The notes under the pieces were generated by a model. That model had not been told where the DNA came from. It did no database searches and saw only the letters and a program-made list of their open reading frames with translations. Below, piece after piece: positions 8,334 through 16,260 of a stretch of DNA of 64,000 nucleotides (its first letter is position 1; every line of letters begins with the position of its first letter). The position numbers and the translations under genes are program-made. This stretch comes from an uncultured Pelagibacteraceae bacterium (GTDB lineage Bacteria > Pseudomonadota > Alphaproteobacteria > Pelagibacterales > Pelagibacteraceae): positions 1 to 64,000 of the forward strand of contig CACMAX010000005.1 of NCBI GenBank assembly GCA_902611845.1, read 5' to 3'.

Positions 8334-9508
8334 TTGTTCTTAGATCTTTTTTTTGCAATCAGCTGGGTTAATGAATCTACCATTAAATCTGAGGCTTTAA
8401 AAATTTCACTTGGTTTAAATTCATGTGAAATATTTTTTTCTTCATTTGTTTTATCTTCAATGACTATACCTTCATCTGGAGAATTATTTTTAATATAAAT
8501 TAGTATTAACCACTCATCATCAATTGTCTCATCCCATTTTATAAATATCTCTCCGGTTTCGAATCTTCTGTCTATGCATCTCAAGATAGACATATGTTTA
8601 GTTATATATCTTTTATTAAGTTGAAAAACTAAACTATTCGCACTTCTGTAAAAGCTTTCAAGTGCAAACTCAATTTTTTGCCTAGCTAAAGTATACTCCC
8701 TTTCTCTTTGAAGTAATTTTGCTCTATCGTCTCCTTCTTGTGTTTCTACGCCTAACGCTTCAACTCGTTCTCTTATTTTCTGATCTCTTATTTGTTGATA
8801 TTTTAATTTTAGTTTTTCGATACGCTCTTGTAATCCTGAATAATCCTCTCTCTTTTCTCTTAAGGCTAATTTTTCTAGTTGTTCTAATTCTTTTACCTCT
8901 CTTATTCTAAACTTTTCTATTTGCTTTTCTAATTTTAATTCTTGTAAAAATTTCTTTTGTCTCTCCGCCTGCTCTTTTCTTAGTATAGCCTGTTCTTTTC
9001 TTAAGAATAATTTTATATCTTTTGCTCTTTCTCTTTCTAATTTTTGTTCTTGTTTTAACTGGATTTCTTTTTCTTTTAAAAAAGCTAACTCATCTGCTTT
9101 CTTCTGTTTTTCAATTTCGATTTTTTCCTTTTCTGCTTGCTCAATTTTCTCAAGTTTAATTTGCCTTTTTTCCTCAGCTCTTATTTCTTTAAAACGAATT
9201 AATCTAAATTCTATACTTTGAAAAAATTTTTGTATTAATTTATCAATTGCTAATAAATTAAAACTAAATTTAAAAGAAAACTTATTTTTTAAATCTTCCT
9301 CAAGTCTGACCGTTCTTGAAATAATACCCTTTTCAGTACTTGTCTTTAACTTAACTTTTTTTATTTTTTTTCTTCGATTTAATCTTTTTGTTATTTTTTT
9401 TTTTAATTTTGGTCTTTTTTTCTTTATTTTTGACTTGGATTTATTTTTTGATTTTTTAACCTTTGTTTTTAAATTTTTTTTTTTAGGTTTTTTTTTCTTT
9501 TTTTTCAT
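8330..9508 (-). CDS. Lysine-rich coiled-coil protein, unknown function
   Basis: The 392-residue product has three parts. Residues 1-60 are about half lysine with arginine ('MKKKKKKPKKKNLKTK...'), like a histone H1 tail. Residues about 105-275 are an unbroken E/K/Q/L/R-rich stretch predicted to form a long coiled coil. Residues about 280-392 look globular ('FALESFYRSANSLVFQLNKRYI', 'GEIFIKWDETIDDEWLILIYIKN'). No signal peptide is present, so it is probably cytoplasmic and could bind nucleic acid or the ribosome through the basic tail. I do not recognise the C-terminal domain. The poly-lysine tract is encoded by long A runs that could cause slippage in replication or expression. It is followed on the same strand by nothing (convergent stop overlap TTAG). 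Confidence 0.75.
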   Translation of the reverse strand: MKKKKKKPKKKNLKTKVKKSKNKSKSKIKKKRPKLKKKITKRLNRRKKIKKVKLKTSTEKGIISRTVRLEEDLKNKFSFKFSFNLLAIDKLIQKFFQSIEFRLIRFKEIRAEEKRQIKLEKIEQAEKEKIEIEKQKKADELAFLKEKEIQLKQEQKLERERAKDIKLFLRKEQAILRKEQAERQKKFLQELKLEKQIEKFRIREVKELEQLEKLALREKREDYSGLQERIEKLKLKYQQIRDQKIRERVEALGVETQEGDDRAKLLQREREYTLARQKIEFALESFYRSANSLVFQLNKRYITKHMSILRCIDRRFETGEIFIKWDETIDDEWLILIYIKNNSPDEGIVIEDKTNEEKNISHEFKPSEIFKASDLMVDSLTQLIAKKRSKNN

Positions 9509-9537
9509 TTAAGAAATACAGCTTTATCAGCTAATTT

Positions 9538-10725
9538 TTAATAAATATAGTCTCTAGTATTAGGAACAGATCTAATATCTTTAGTTAGCTGAAGTTGAAA
9601 TACAACTTGATCTCCCCATTTAAAAGCCATTTCACAACTTGTAAGATAAAATTCCCACATCCTTAAAAATTTTTCATCAAACATTTCTAAAACTTGATCT
9701 TTTTTTGATAGAAATCTTTCTTTCCAATTTCTTAATGTGTGAGCATAGTGCATCCTTAAAATCTCTATATCTGTAGCTATAAGTCCAGAATCCTCTATTG
9801 GCCTTGTTATTTCGCTTAAACTAGGGGTATATCCACCAGGAAATATATATTTTGTTATCCAGGGCTGAGGGTCTCTAGGTGGTAGATTTGATCCAATTGT
9901 GTGTATCAAAGCTACTCCATCCTTTTTTAACATTTGAGACACTCTATTAAAATAGGTTTGATAGAATTTTTTTCCAACATGCTCAAACATTCCAACACTA
10001 ACTATCCTATCAAATTTTTCATTCAATTGTCTGTAATCTATTAATTTAAATTCAACTTGATTATCTAAATTTAATTCTTTGGCTTTTTCTTGGCTATATT
10101 TTAATTGATTTTCTGAAAGTGTAATTCCGGTAACTGAAGCTTTTGTTTTTTTTGCAATGTCAATTGCAAGTGTTCCCCAACCAGATCCAATATCTAAAAC
10201 TTTTTGGTTAGGTTGTATGTGAAGTTTTTTAATTATGTGATCAATTTTATTTTCTTGAGCAGTTTCCAAGGTATCATTCTCATTTTTGAAGTATGCACAT
10301 GAATATTGTCTTTTTTTATCAAGAAATAAATCGTATAATTTTTCTGAAATATCATAATGGTGTGCTACATTTTGTTTAGATTTAAGAATTTTATTAAAAC
10401 TTGTTAAATATTTTAAAGTTCCCTTTATTTTATTTAATGTCTTTCCATAAATATTAATATCTGCTCTTCCAATATTTTTAAAAGCTATATCAAGAAATTC
10501 CGTCAAGGTTCCATTTTTTAATCTTAAAGAGCCATTGGTATATGCTTCACCAAAATATAAATCAGGATGGAAAAGTAATTTTTTATGCAAACTTTTGTCT
10601 AACAATTGTAATTCTATAGGAATTTCTTTCAAAGGCTTTCCTATAACATATCTGTTAGAATTATAATCTATTAAGATAAAACCATCTTCTTTGAACAAAT
10701 CATTTAAAAAATTTATAAGTTTCAT
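9538..10725 (-). CDS. cfa: Cyclopropane-fatty-acyl-phospholipid synthase
   Basis: The protein (395 residues, normal length) transfers a methylene from SAM to unsaturated phospholipid acyl chains in the inner membrane. Visible landmarks are 'AHHYDISEKLYDLFLD' (from residue 121), 'YSCAYF' (141-146), the SAM-binding loop 'VLDIGSGWG' (176-184), 'GITLSENQLKYS', 'RIVSVGMFEHVG' and 'FPGGYTPSL'. The N-terminal domain (1-110) matches the lipid-binding part. It overlaps the DapA-family gene by one base at 10725, so the two form an operon. Confidence 0.92.
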   Translation of the reverse strand: MKLINFLNDLFKEDGFILIDYNSNRYVIGKPLKEIPIELQLLDKSLHKKLLFHPDLYFGEAYTNGSLRLKNGTLTEFLDIAFKNIGRADINIYGKTLNKIKGTLKYLTSFNKILKSKQNVAHHYDISEKLYDLFLDKKRQYSCAYFKNENDTLETAQENKIDHIIKKLHIQPNQKVLDIGSGWGTLAIDIAKKTKASVTGITLSENQLKYSQEKAKELNLDNQVEFKLIDYRQLNEKFDRIVSVGMFEHVGKKFYQTYFNRVSQMLKKDGVALIHTIGSNLPPRDPQPWITKYIFPGGYTPSLSEITRPIEDSGLIATDIEILRMHYAHTLRNWKERFLSKKDQVLEMFDEKFLRMWEFYLTSCEMAFKWGDQVVFQLQLTKDIRSVPNTRDYIY

Positions 10726-11603
10726 TACGCTGCTTTTAAGTGCTTAAAGTCAAAATCAAGTTTTTGAAGTTCTGCAAAAAATATTTTTTTTTCGTTTTCA
10801 TTTAACAGTTTCAATGGTGGAATTAAATTCTGGTAGTCATGGTCAATTTGTGCCATGAAAGTATGTAAACCTGAAATCAAATTAAATTTATCGAAAATAC
10901 TTCTTACTAAACATAACTTTTCGTTAGAAGATTGATCTGAGCCATTTTGAAATTTATCGTAAACATCTCTTGCTAAAATTGAAGTAACATTTGTTGTTGC
11001 TGTAATTATTCCAGAACAACCTAATTCTAATCCTTTTAATAATTTTGACTCTGAACCAGGCATAACTGAAAAATTATCAATTTTCAAATTTTCATACAAA
11101 TTATAAGAACTGTCTTTTACTCCAACAATTTGACTTGGAAATTTTTTTACTAACTCCTCAACACAATCAATACTAAATTTATATCCTGAGAGTTTTTCGA
11201 AATTATATAAAATTATTTTACATTCATTAATTTCATCTATTATTCTTGAGTAAAAATTAATCACATCGTCATCGCTATACTTATAATAGGCAGGAGGCAT
11301 AATTAAAAATTTATTAAACCCATTTGATTTGGCTATTTTTATCAAATTAATATTGTCAACTAGCGAATTAAGACCAGTTCCAATTATAAATTTATCCCTA
11401 TAATTACTTTTTGGTAACAAATTGATTAATTGAATTTTTTCCGAAAGAGATATCAGTTGTGATTGTCCAGTACTTCCAAAAAAAACTACACCGTGGCAAC
11501 CTTTGTCGATTAAGTTTTCTGCATATTTAATCGTTTTTTCAGTATTTAAAGCCAGATTTTTATCTAATACTGACAATGTAGCTGCATATATTCCATTAAT
11601 CAT
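10725..11603 (-). CDS. DapA/NanA-superfamily aldolase
   Basis: This is a (beta/alpha)8 class I aldolase of the dihydrodipicolinate synthase superfamily, 292 residues. It has the substrate loop 'GSTGQ' (43-47), Y133 in 'ILYNF', and the Schiff-base lysine K163 in 'IVGVKDSS'. The GSTGQ loop differs from the 'GTTGE' of true DapA, so the substrate is more likely another 2-oxo acid adduct than aspartate semialdehyde. The partner gene downstream is cfa, which gives no pathway clue. Reaction type is well supported; the specific substrate is not. Confidence 0.8.
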   Translation of the reverse strand: MINGIYAATLSVLDKNLALNTEKTIKYAENLIDKGCHGVVFFGSTGQSQLISLSEKIQLINLLPKSNYRDKFIIGTGLNSLVDNINLIKIAKSNGFNKFLIMPPAYYKYSDDDVINFYSRIIDEINECKIILYNFEKLSGYKFSIDCVEELVKKFPSQIVGVKDSSYNLYENLKIDNFSVMPGSESKLLKGLELGCSGIITATTNVTSILARDVYDKFQNGSDQSSNEKLCLVRSIFDKFNLISGLHTFMAQIDHDYQNLIPPLKLLNENEKKIFFAELQKLDFDFKHLKAA

Positions 11604-11676
11604 AACTTAATTATATGAGTATATTTATAGAATAGATTTAAGAAAAAAATAATAAAAAAATATATTCTAAATACTT

Positions 11677-12612
11677 ATGAAAGTTTGTGTTTATCTTAGC
11701 TATATTGGTCTTGGAGCAAATTTGTTACATCTAAGTTATGTTCATCAATTATCTGAAAAGTTTGGACCTATAACAATTTTTACATTATGCAAGAATTTGT
11801 CGGATGCATTGGAGGATGATCCTAAAATTAAAGAAGTCATAGTAATAGATAAAAAATATAATAAATTTAAAAATATATTAAGTTTTTCATCGGAAATAAA
11901 AAAATACAATTTTGATAAAATATTTATTTATTATCCAAGTCCTAGAATATTTGTTGCATGTAAGTTGGCTGGAATAAAAGATATTTATCACTATCCTTTA
12001 TTTAAAAAGAAAAATCTTCATTTAATCAACACAGCAAAAAAATTCACTGCTAGCGTATTAAATATGGAGAAATGTCGAACTTATACAAAAATTCATATAA
12101 ATGAAAATAAACTTAAAGGTGTCTCAAATTATTTTGATAAGTCAAAATTTAATATTGTAATAGGTGCTGGATCTTCAGGTCCAACAACAAAATGGGGTAC
12201 TGATAATTACTCAAATCTAATAAATGAGTTGAATAAACTAAATAAATTTAATTTTTTTATTTTGTGTGGTCCTAATGAAAAATTAATTGCTCAAGAAATA
12301 ATTGATAAGGTTGAAAGAGACAATATTACAGATCTTAGTGACAAAAATATCTCAGAGGTAATTCCTTTCATAGCATCTTCAGATATGTATGTGGGGAATG
12401 ATTCATTTGGTTCACATATTTCATCACAATCTGGCAAACCAAGCTTAGTAATTTTATTAGATACTCCAAAGGCATATACAGATTATACTCCTAATCATAT
12501 TAGAATTATTCCTGAAGGTTATGATATTAATAATATTACACATGGAAGTGAAATTGATCCGAATTTAATTAAGGTCGAACAAGTATACAAATCAATATTA
12601 AGTTATACTTAA
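11677..12612 (+). CDS. GT9-like glycosyltransferase (heptosyltransferase family)
   Basis: The 311-residue protein has the two-Rossmann layout of ADP-heptose:LPS heptosyltransferases. Its N-terminal half has 'YLSYIGLGANLLHLSYVHQLSEKFGPITIFT'. Its C-terminal half starts with 'FNIVIGAGSSGPTTKWGTDNYSNLINELNKL', the GT9 'kxW..e.y..L' pattern, and has 'IASSDMYVGNDSFGSHISSQSGKPSLVILLDTP', the acceptor/donor-site block. It probably adds a sugar to an envelope polysaccharide or lipid. It starts 74 bp from the divergent DapA-family gene and converges on the next gene with a four-base TTAA overlap. Confidence 0.75.
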   Translation: MKVCVYLSYIGLGANLLHLSYVHQLSEKFGPITIFTLCKNLSDALEDDPKIKEVIVIDKKYNKFKNILSFSSEIKKYNFDKIFIYYPSPRIFVACKLAGIKDIYHYPLFKKKNLHLINTAKKFTASVLNMEKCRTYTKIHINENKLKGVSNYFDKSKFNIVIGAGSSGPTTKWGTDNYSNLINELNKLNKFNFFILCGPNEKLIAQEIIDKVERDNITDLSDKNISEVIPFIASSDMYVGNDSFGSHISSQSGKPSLVILLDTPKAYTDYTPNHIRIIPEGYDINNITHGSEIDPNLIKVEQVYKSILSYT

Positions 12613-13118
12613 ACAACCGATTTTAAGACTGTGTCTTTGGCTTGGTTCACTAAAGTAGCAATATTATTCAATTCCGGACTTCTATCTGGATGAATTTTTT
12701 TCATAATTTTTTTATAAGAATTCATCACTTCATCTTTTGTATATTTTTTTTTGGGATCTAAATTTAAAATTCTATATGCCTCATCCAAACTCATATTCTG
12801 AGATGACATATTTTGATTAAATTGATTAAAATTAAATCTGCCAGAATTTTTTAGAACTCTAAAAAGCCCCCATAATCTAAATAGCTGAAATAAAGAAATG
12901 CCAGCTTTTGTTTTAATTAAAGGCAAAATAGCCAACATAAATGGTAAGGAAAATATATATCTTCCTGCATATGCCATTATTACCGCTAACAATATTGAAG
13001 AAATTATAATAAATGTTCTTACAAATTTTGATATTTTTTTTGTTGAGGTTTTGGCAAACCAATTGAGTAAAATATAAAGAATTATAAAGATTATTAGTAT
13101 TGCAAAAAAAATATTCAT
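12609..13118 (-). CDS. Membrane-anchored J-domain protein
   Basis: The 169-residue product has an N-terminal transmembrane helix (residues 3-20), one or two more hydrophobic segments at about 33-75, and a C-terminal J domain (about 110-169) with HPD at 143-145 in 'KKIHPDRSPELNNIATLVNQAKD'. The arrangement is that of TIM14/Pam18-like DnaJ-type membrane proteins common in alphaproteobacteria, thought to recruit DnaK to the inner membrane. It is divergent from the oligopeptidase B gene with only 17 bp between start codons. Confidence 0.8.
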   Translation of the reverse strand: MNIFFAILIIFIILYILLNWFAKTSTKKISKFVRTFIIISSILLAVIMAYAGRYIFSLPFMLAILPLIKTKAGISLFQLFRLWGLFRVLKNSGRFNFNQFNQNMSSQNMSLDEAYRILNLDPKKKYTKDEVMNSYKKIMKKIHPDRSPELNNIATLVNQAKDTVLKSVV

Positions 13119-13135
13119 AAATTAATTAAATTTAA

Positions 13136-15217
13136 ATGAAAATACCACAGCTTAAAAAAAAACCAGAATTAAAATCTTGTCACAATGTAACCTGGGAAGA
13201 CGATTATAGTTGGATACATCAGGAAAATATACTTGAAGTATTGAAAGATAGTTCAAAATTATTACCAGAGGTGAGAAAATATCTTGAAGATGAAAATGAT
13301 TATTTCAGTTATCAAATGTCAGATACAAAAGAAATTCAAAAAGTTTTATTCGACGAGATTAAAGGAAGAATTAAACTTGATGATGAGTCTCTTCCGTTTA
13401 AGGATGTAAGATATAGTTACTGGACAAAAACAACAACTAGAGGAAATTATTCTATAAAGTTAAGAAAAAAAATTGACTCTGATGAAGTAGAGGAAATTTG
13501 GAATGGCGATTTAGAAAAAGAAAAGCTTAAAACAGAATATTTTGGGCTTGGAGACTTGGAAGTTAGCTATAATGATAAATTACTAGCTTATTCATTAGAT
13601 TTAAAAGGATCTGAATATTATACCATACATATAAGAGATATTAAAAGTCGAGAGCAAGTTGGTGGAAAGATTGAAAATACTAGTGGCGGAATAACATTTA
13701 GCTTAGATGACAAATATATTTTTTACTCAAAGCTTGATGACAATCACAGACCAAGAGAAATTTACAGGCACGAAATTGGAGCTCCTACTAGTAAAGATAT
13801 TCTTATATTTAAAGAAGAAAGTGAAGCATTTACTGTAGGGATAGGACTTAGCTCTGATGAAAAGTATTTTTTTATTACGTCATCTGATCATAATACGTCC
13901 GAACAGTATTATTTTAAAGCAGATGAAATAATTCCAAAACCGAAACTAATTGATAAAAGAAAAAGAGGGATAATATATTCAGTTAATTCATGGAATGGGA
14001 ATTTCTATAAACATACAAATGAGGATGCGGAAGATTTTAAAATTGAAAAAACAACTGATTTAGAAAAAAAAAACTGGGAAACATTTATACCTGCACGAGA
14101 AGAGGTTTTAATTGGTGGATTAATTTTCTTAGATAATTGGATAATTAGATCTGAAACTTCTAATGCATTATCAAAATTAATATTAAGAAATCCAAAAAAT
14201 AATGAAGAAGAAGAAATATTTTTTTCAGATGAAAAAGTTATAGTACCCGGTGTGTCGTTAACCCAAAGAGATAGAAATACTGATACCGTTTATTTATCAT
14301 ATTCATCACCAAAAACTCCTGGAAGGACATACCTATACAATCTTAAAACAAAGGAGAAAAAATTAGTTAAAGAACAAGAGATTCCTAGTGGTCATAATTC
14401 TGATGACTACATAGTTGAAAGATTAGAGTGTGCCTCTCATGACGGAAGAATGGTTCCTATTACAATAACAAGACATAAAAAAACTAAATTAGATGGATCT
14501 GCAAAATTATTATTATATGGATACGGATCATACGGAAGTTCTATGTCACCAAGTTTTTCTTCAACCAGAATAAGTTTAATAGAGCGAGATATTATATGGG
14601 TAACTTCTCATATTAGAGGTGGTATGGAAAAAGGAATGAAATGGTGGAAAGAAGGAAAATTATTAAACAAGAAAAATACATTTGAAGATTACATTGCTTC
14701 TGCAAAATTTTTAATTGAAAAAAAGTTTACGTCTAAAGGTAATATTATTGGAATGGGTGGATCTGCTGGAGGTCTTTTGATGGGAGCCGTTGTTAACCAA
14801 GCTCCTGATTTATTTTTGGGCATTGTTATGGCTGTTCCTTTCGTTGACTCGTTGACTACGAACTTAGACCATTCGTTACCATTAACAGTCGGCGAATTTG
14901 ATGAATTTGGAAATGCTAAAGATAAAAAAGAACACTTTGATTACATATTTTCATATGCACCTTATAACAATATTAAAAAGATGGATTACCCAAACATTTT
15001 GATAACCACAAGTCTAAGTGATAACAGGGTATTATTTGATGAGCCAGCAAAATTTACTGCAAAATTAAGGGATTACAAAACTGATAACAATTTACTTTTA
15101 TTAAAAACAGAAATGAATGCAGGTCATGGAGGAAAATCTGGAAGAGATGGAGCAATTGAGGAGATTGCAGTTGACTACGCGTTCGCTTTGAAAATAGCTG
15201 GAAAATTAAACACTTGA
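13136..15217 (+). CDS. ptrB: Oligopeptidase B (prolyl oligopeptidase family, S9A)
   Basis: The 693-residue protein has an N-terminal beta-propeller (about 70-410) and a C-terminal alpha/beta hydrolase domain. The nucleophile is S543 in 'GMGGSAGGLLMG', preceded by 'HIRGGMEKGMKWWKEGKL' and followed by 'LDHSLPLTVGEFDEFGN' and 'NAGHGGKSGRDG', which carries the catalytic histidine. These blocks fit oligopeptidase B, a cytoplasmic enzyme that cuts short peptides after basic residues. No signal peptide is seen. Length is typical (about 690). Confidence 0.93.
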   Translation: MKIPQLKKKPELKSCHNVTWEDDYSWIHQENILEVLKDSSKLLPEVRKYLEDENDYFSYQMSDTKEIQKVLFDEIKGRIKLDDESLPFKDVRYSYWTKTTTRGNYSIKLRKKIDSDEVEEIWNGDLEKEKLKTEYFGLGDLEVSYNDKLLAYSLDLKGSEYYTIHIRDIKSREQVGGKIENTSGGITFSLDDKYIFYSKLDDNHRPREIYRHEIGAPTSKDILIFKEESEAFTVGIGLSSDEKYFFITSSDHNTSEQYYFKADEIIPKPKLIDKRKRGIIYSVNSWNGNFYKHTNEDAEDFKIEKTTDLEKKNWETFIPAREEVLIGGLIFLDNWIIRSETSNALSKLILRNPKNNEEEEIFFSDEKVIVPGVSLTQRDRNTDTVYLSYSSPKTPGRTYLYNLKTKEKKLVKEQEIPSGHNSDDYIVERLECASHDGRMVPITITRHKKTKLDGSAKLLLYGYGSYGSSMSPSFSSTRISLIERDIIWVTSHIRGGMEKGMKWWKEGKLLNKKNTFEDYIASAKFLIEKKFTSKGNIIGMGGSAGGLLMGAVVNQAPDLFLGIVMAVPFVDSLTTNLDHSLPLTVGEFDEFGNAKDKKEHFDYIFSYAPYNNIKKMDYPNILITTSLSDNRVLFDEPAKFTAKLRDYKTDNNLLLLKTEMNAGHGGKSGRDGAIEEIAVDYAFALKIAGKLNT

Positions 15218-15218
15218 T

Positions 15219-15246
15219 CTTGAAATATCAAAATTAATTACCATAT
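15219..15246 (+). promoter_or_regulatory. Candidate sigma-32 heat-shock promoter for hsp20
   Basis: CTTGAAA at 15219-15225 matches the -35 element of heat-shock sigma factors. TACCATAT at 15239-15246 matches the last six positions of the CCCCATnT -10 element, and the spacer is 13 bp. Transcription would then start near 15253, immediately before the first leader hairpin. The site lies just after the ptrB stop codon. It is a sequence match only, but its position before a small heat-shock gene makes it likely. Confidence 0.6.
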
Positions 15247-15253
15247 AAATTTT

Positions 15254-15305
15254 GTTAGTCGCCTGATGGGGCTAGCGGTAAATAAACTTGCTTAATTAAA
15301 GGAGG
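15254..15305 (+). promoter_or_regulatory. ROSE-like RNA thermometer in hsp20 leader
   Basis: Two hairpins are visible. The first, 15254-15276, pairs GTTAGTC with GGCTAGC plus CC with GG, nine pairs (some G-U) with bulged G61 (15261) and loop TGAT. The second, 15287-15305, pairs CTTGCT with AGGAGG around the loop TAATTAA; it buries the ribosome-binding site AAGGAGG and contains a G opposite G (15290 and 15302). The TTGCT opposite AGGAG arrangement with an internal G-G is the signature of ROSE elements, which open when the temperature rises. The start codon at 15311 follows directly. Confidence 0.65.
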
Positions 15306-15310
15306 ATAAT

Positions 15311-15757
15311 ATGACAAGTAAGGATCTATCAATTTTCAACTCACTTCGGCCTTTCTCAATTGGTTTTGACGATATGTTTGACCAATTCGAAAGCATGTTG
15401 GGCAATGGTGGTTTAAGTATGCAATCAAACTACCCGCCTTACAACATAAGAAGAACTGGCAAAGATAACTACTCAATTGAGGTTGCTTTAGCTGGTTTTA
15501 GCAAAAAAGATGTTGAGGTAGAGTTTGAAGATAATCTATTGACTGTAAGAACTAAAGAAGTTGATAGAAGTGAAAACAAAAACCAAGATGGAGAGATAAT
15601 CCACAAAGGTATATCGCAAAGACAATTTGCGAGATCATTTACAATTGCTGATGATGTAAAAGTGAATGGTGCAGAGTTAAAAGATGGTCTTTTAACAATT
15701 GCATGTGAAAGGATTATCCCGGAACATAAAAAAAAGAAACTTATTGAAATTAAATAA
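15311..15757 (+). CDS. ibpA: Small heat-shock protein, Hsp20/IbpA family
   Basis: The 148-residue holdase binds unfolding proteins and passes them to DnaK/ClpB. Its short N-terminal arm (1-45, with 'FDDMFDQFESML') is typical of class A alphaproteobacterial Hsp20. The alpha-crystallin domain spans about 45-138: 'YNIRRTGKDNYSIEVALAGFSKKDVEVEFEDNLLTVRTKE' and 'RQFARSFTIADDVKVNGAELKDGLLTIACER'. The C-terminal 'IPEHKKKKLIEIK' holds the family's I-x-P-type tail variant. A very strong ribosome-binding site GGAGG (15301-15305) precedes the start and is likely masked at low temperature. Confidence 0.94.
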   Translation: MTSKDLSIFNSLRPFSIGFDDMFDQFESMLGNGGLSMQSNYPPYNIRRTGKDNYSIEVALAGFSKKDVEVEFEDNLLTVRTKEVDRSENKNQDGEIIHKGISQRQFARSFTIADDVKVNGAELKDGLLTIACERIIPEHKKKKLIEIK

Positions 15758-15765
15758 GTACCTTG

Positions 15766-15788
15766 CTTGTGGGGCTAGTCCCCACAAG
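15766..15788. terminator. Perfect 9-bp hairpin between convergent genes
   Basis: CTTGTGGGG (15766-15774) and CCCCACAAG (15780-15788) pair perfectly around the loop CTAGT. It lies between the hsp20 stop and the stop of the convergent lipoprotein gene. There is no run of T on either side, so it is not a classical intrinsic terminator; it may still stop polymerase or protect the mRNA 3' end. It is one of the most GC-rich short stretches in the window. Confidence 0.55.
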
Positions 15789-15789
15789 A

Positions 15790-16122
15790 CTAAATACATC
15801 CACTAGAGCTAAATCCGATAATAACCCCTGATGCATTCACCTCAAATTTTCTTTCACAAGGAATTCCATATTTTTTTGTTTTGTAGATAAGCATTTCATT
15901 TCCAAGTTCATTGACAAAATCTTCTGAAGGTGAGCCTAATTCTAATCTCATCTCATTAACTTCTTTTCCAACGAATTGACCAAATTTTTCATTCTCTTTT
16001 TCAGCCACTTCATCAGATTTCTTTTTAATTGTTTGGCATCCAGTTAAAAAAATTATTGTTAATGTGATAAACAGAGCAATAAATTTTTTTGATAAAGTAT
16101 TATTTTTAAAAGCAATAATCAT
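15790..16122 (-). CDS. Small lipoprotein, SmpA/OmlA-like
   Basis: The 110-residue product has a signal peptide with lipobox 'LTGC' (cysteine near residue 29), so it is a lipoprotein of the inner or outer membrane. After an acidic/lysine-rich linker ('KKKSDEVAEKENEKFGQFVGKEVNEMRLELGSPSED') comes a short fold 'NEMLIYKTKKYGIPCERKFEVNASGVIIGFSSSGC' that resembles the BamE/SmpA-type 'lG.P........Y......C.r.f.vd..G.i'. The two cysteines near the end could form a disulfide. Function is unknown; BamE-like identity is only a suggestion. Confidence 0.65.
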   Translation of the reverse strand: MIIAFKNNTLSKKFIALFITLTIIFLTGCQTIKKKSDEVAEKENEKFGQFVGKEVNEMRLELGSPSEDFVNELGNEMLIYKTKKYGIPCERKFEVNASGVIIGFSSSGCI

Positions 16123-16180
16123 TAATACATACCTAAAGTTGAATTATGTTAACAATTTGTTCAAAACTTTCATTAAATTG

Positions 16181-16197
16181 TTTGAATTTAATTCAAA
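16181..16197. repeat. Inverted repeat upstream of the BMP transporter operon
   Basis: TTTGAAT (16181-16187) and ATTCAAA (16191-16197) form a perfect palindrome around TTA, 64 bp before the transporter start. A shorter related palindrome TTTGTTCAAA lies at 16156-16165. In a 138-bp spacer these could be operators for a purine or nitrogen-responsive repressor, or simply AT-rich chance. No regulator gene is adjacent. Confidence 0.35.
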
Positions 16198-16260
16198 TTT
16201 GAAAAGATAGGAAATTTTAAAGATTATTGAGTTATTGATTTATTATATTAAAGAAATGCT

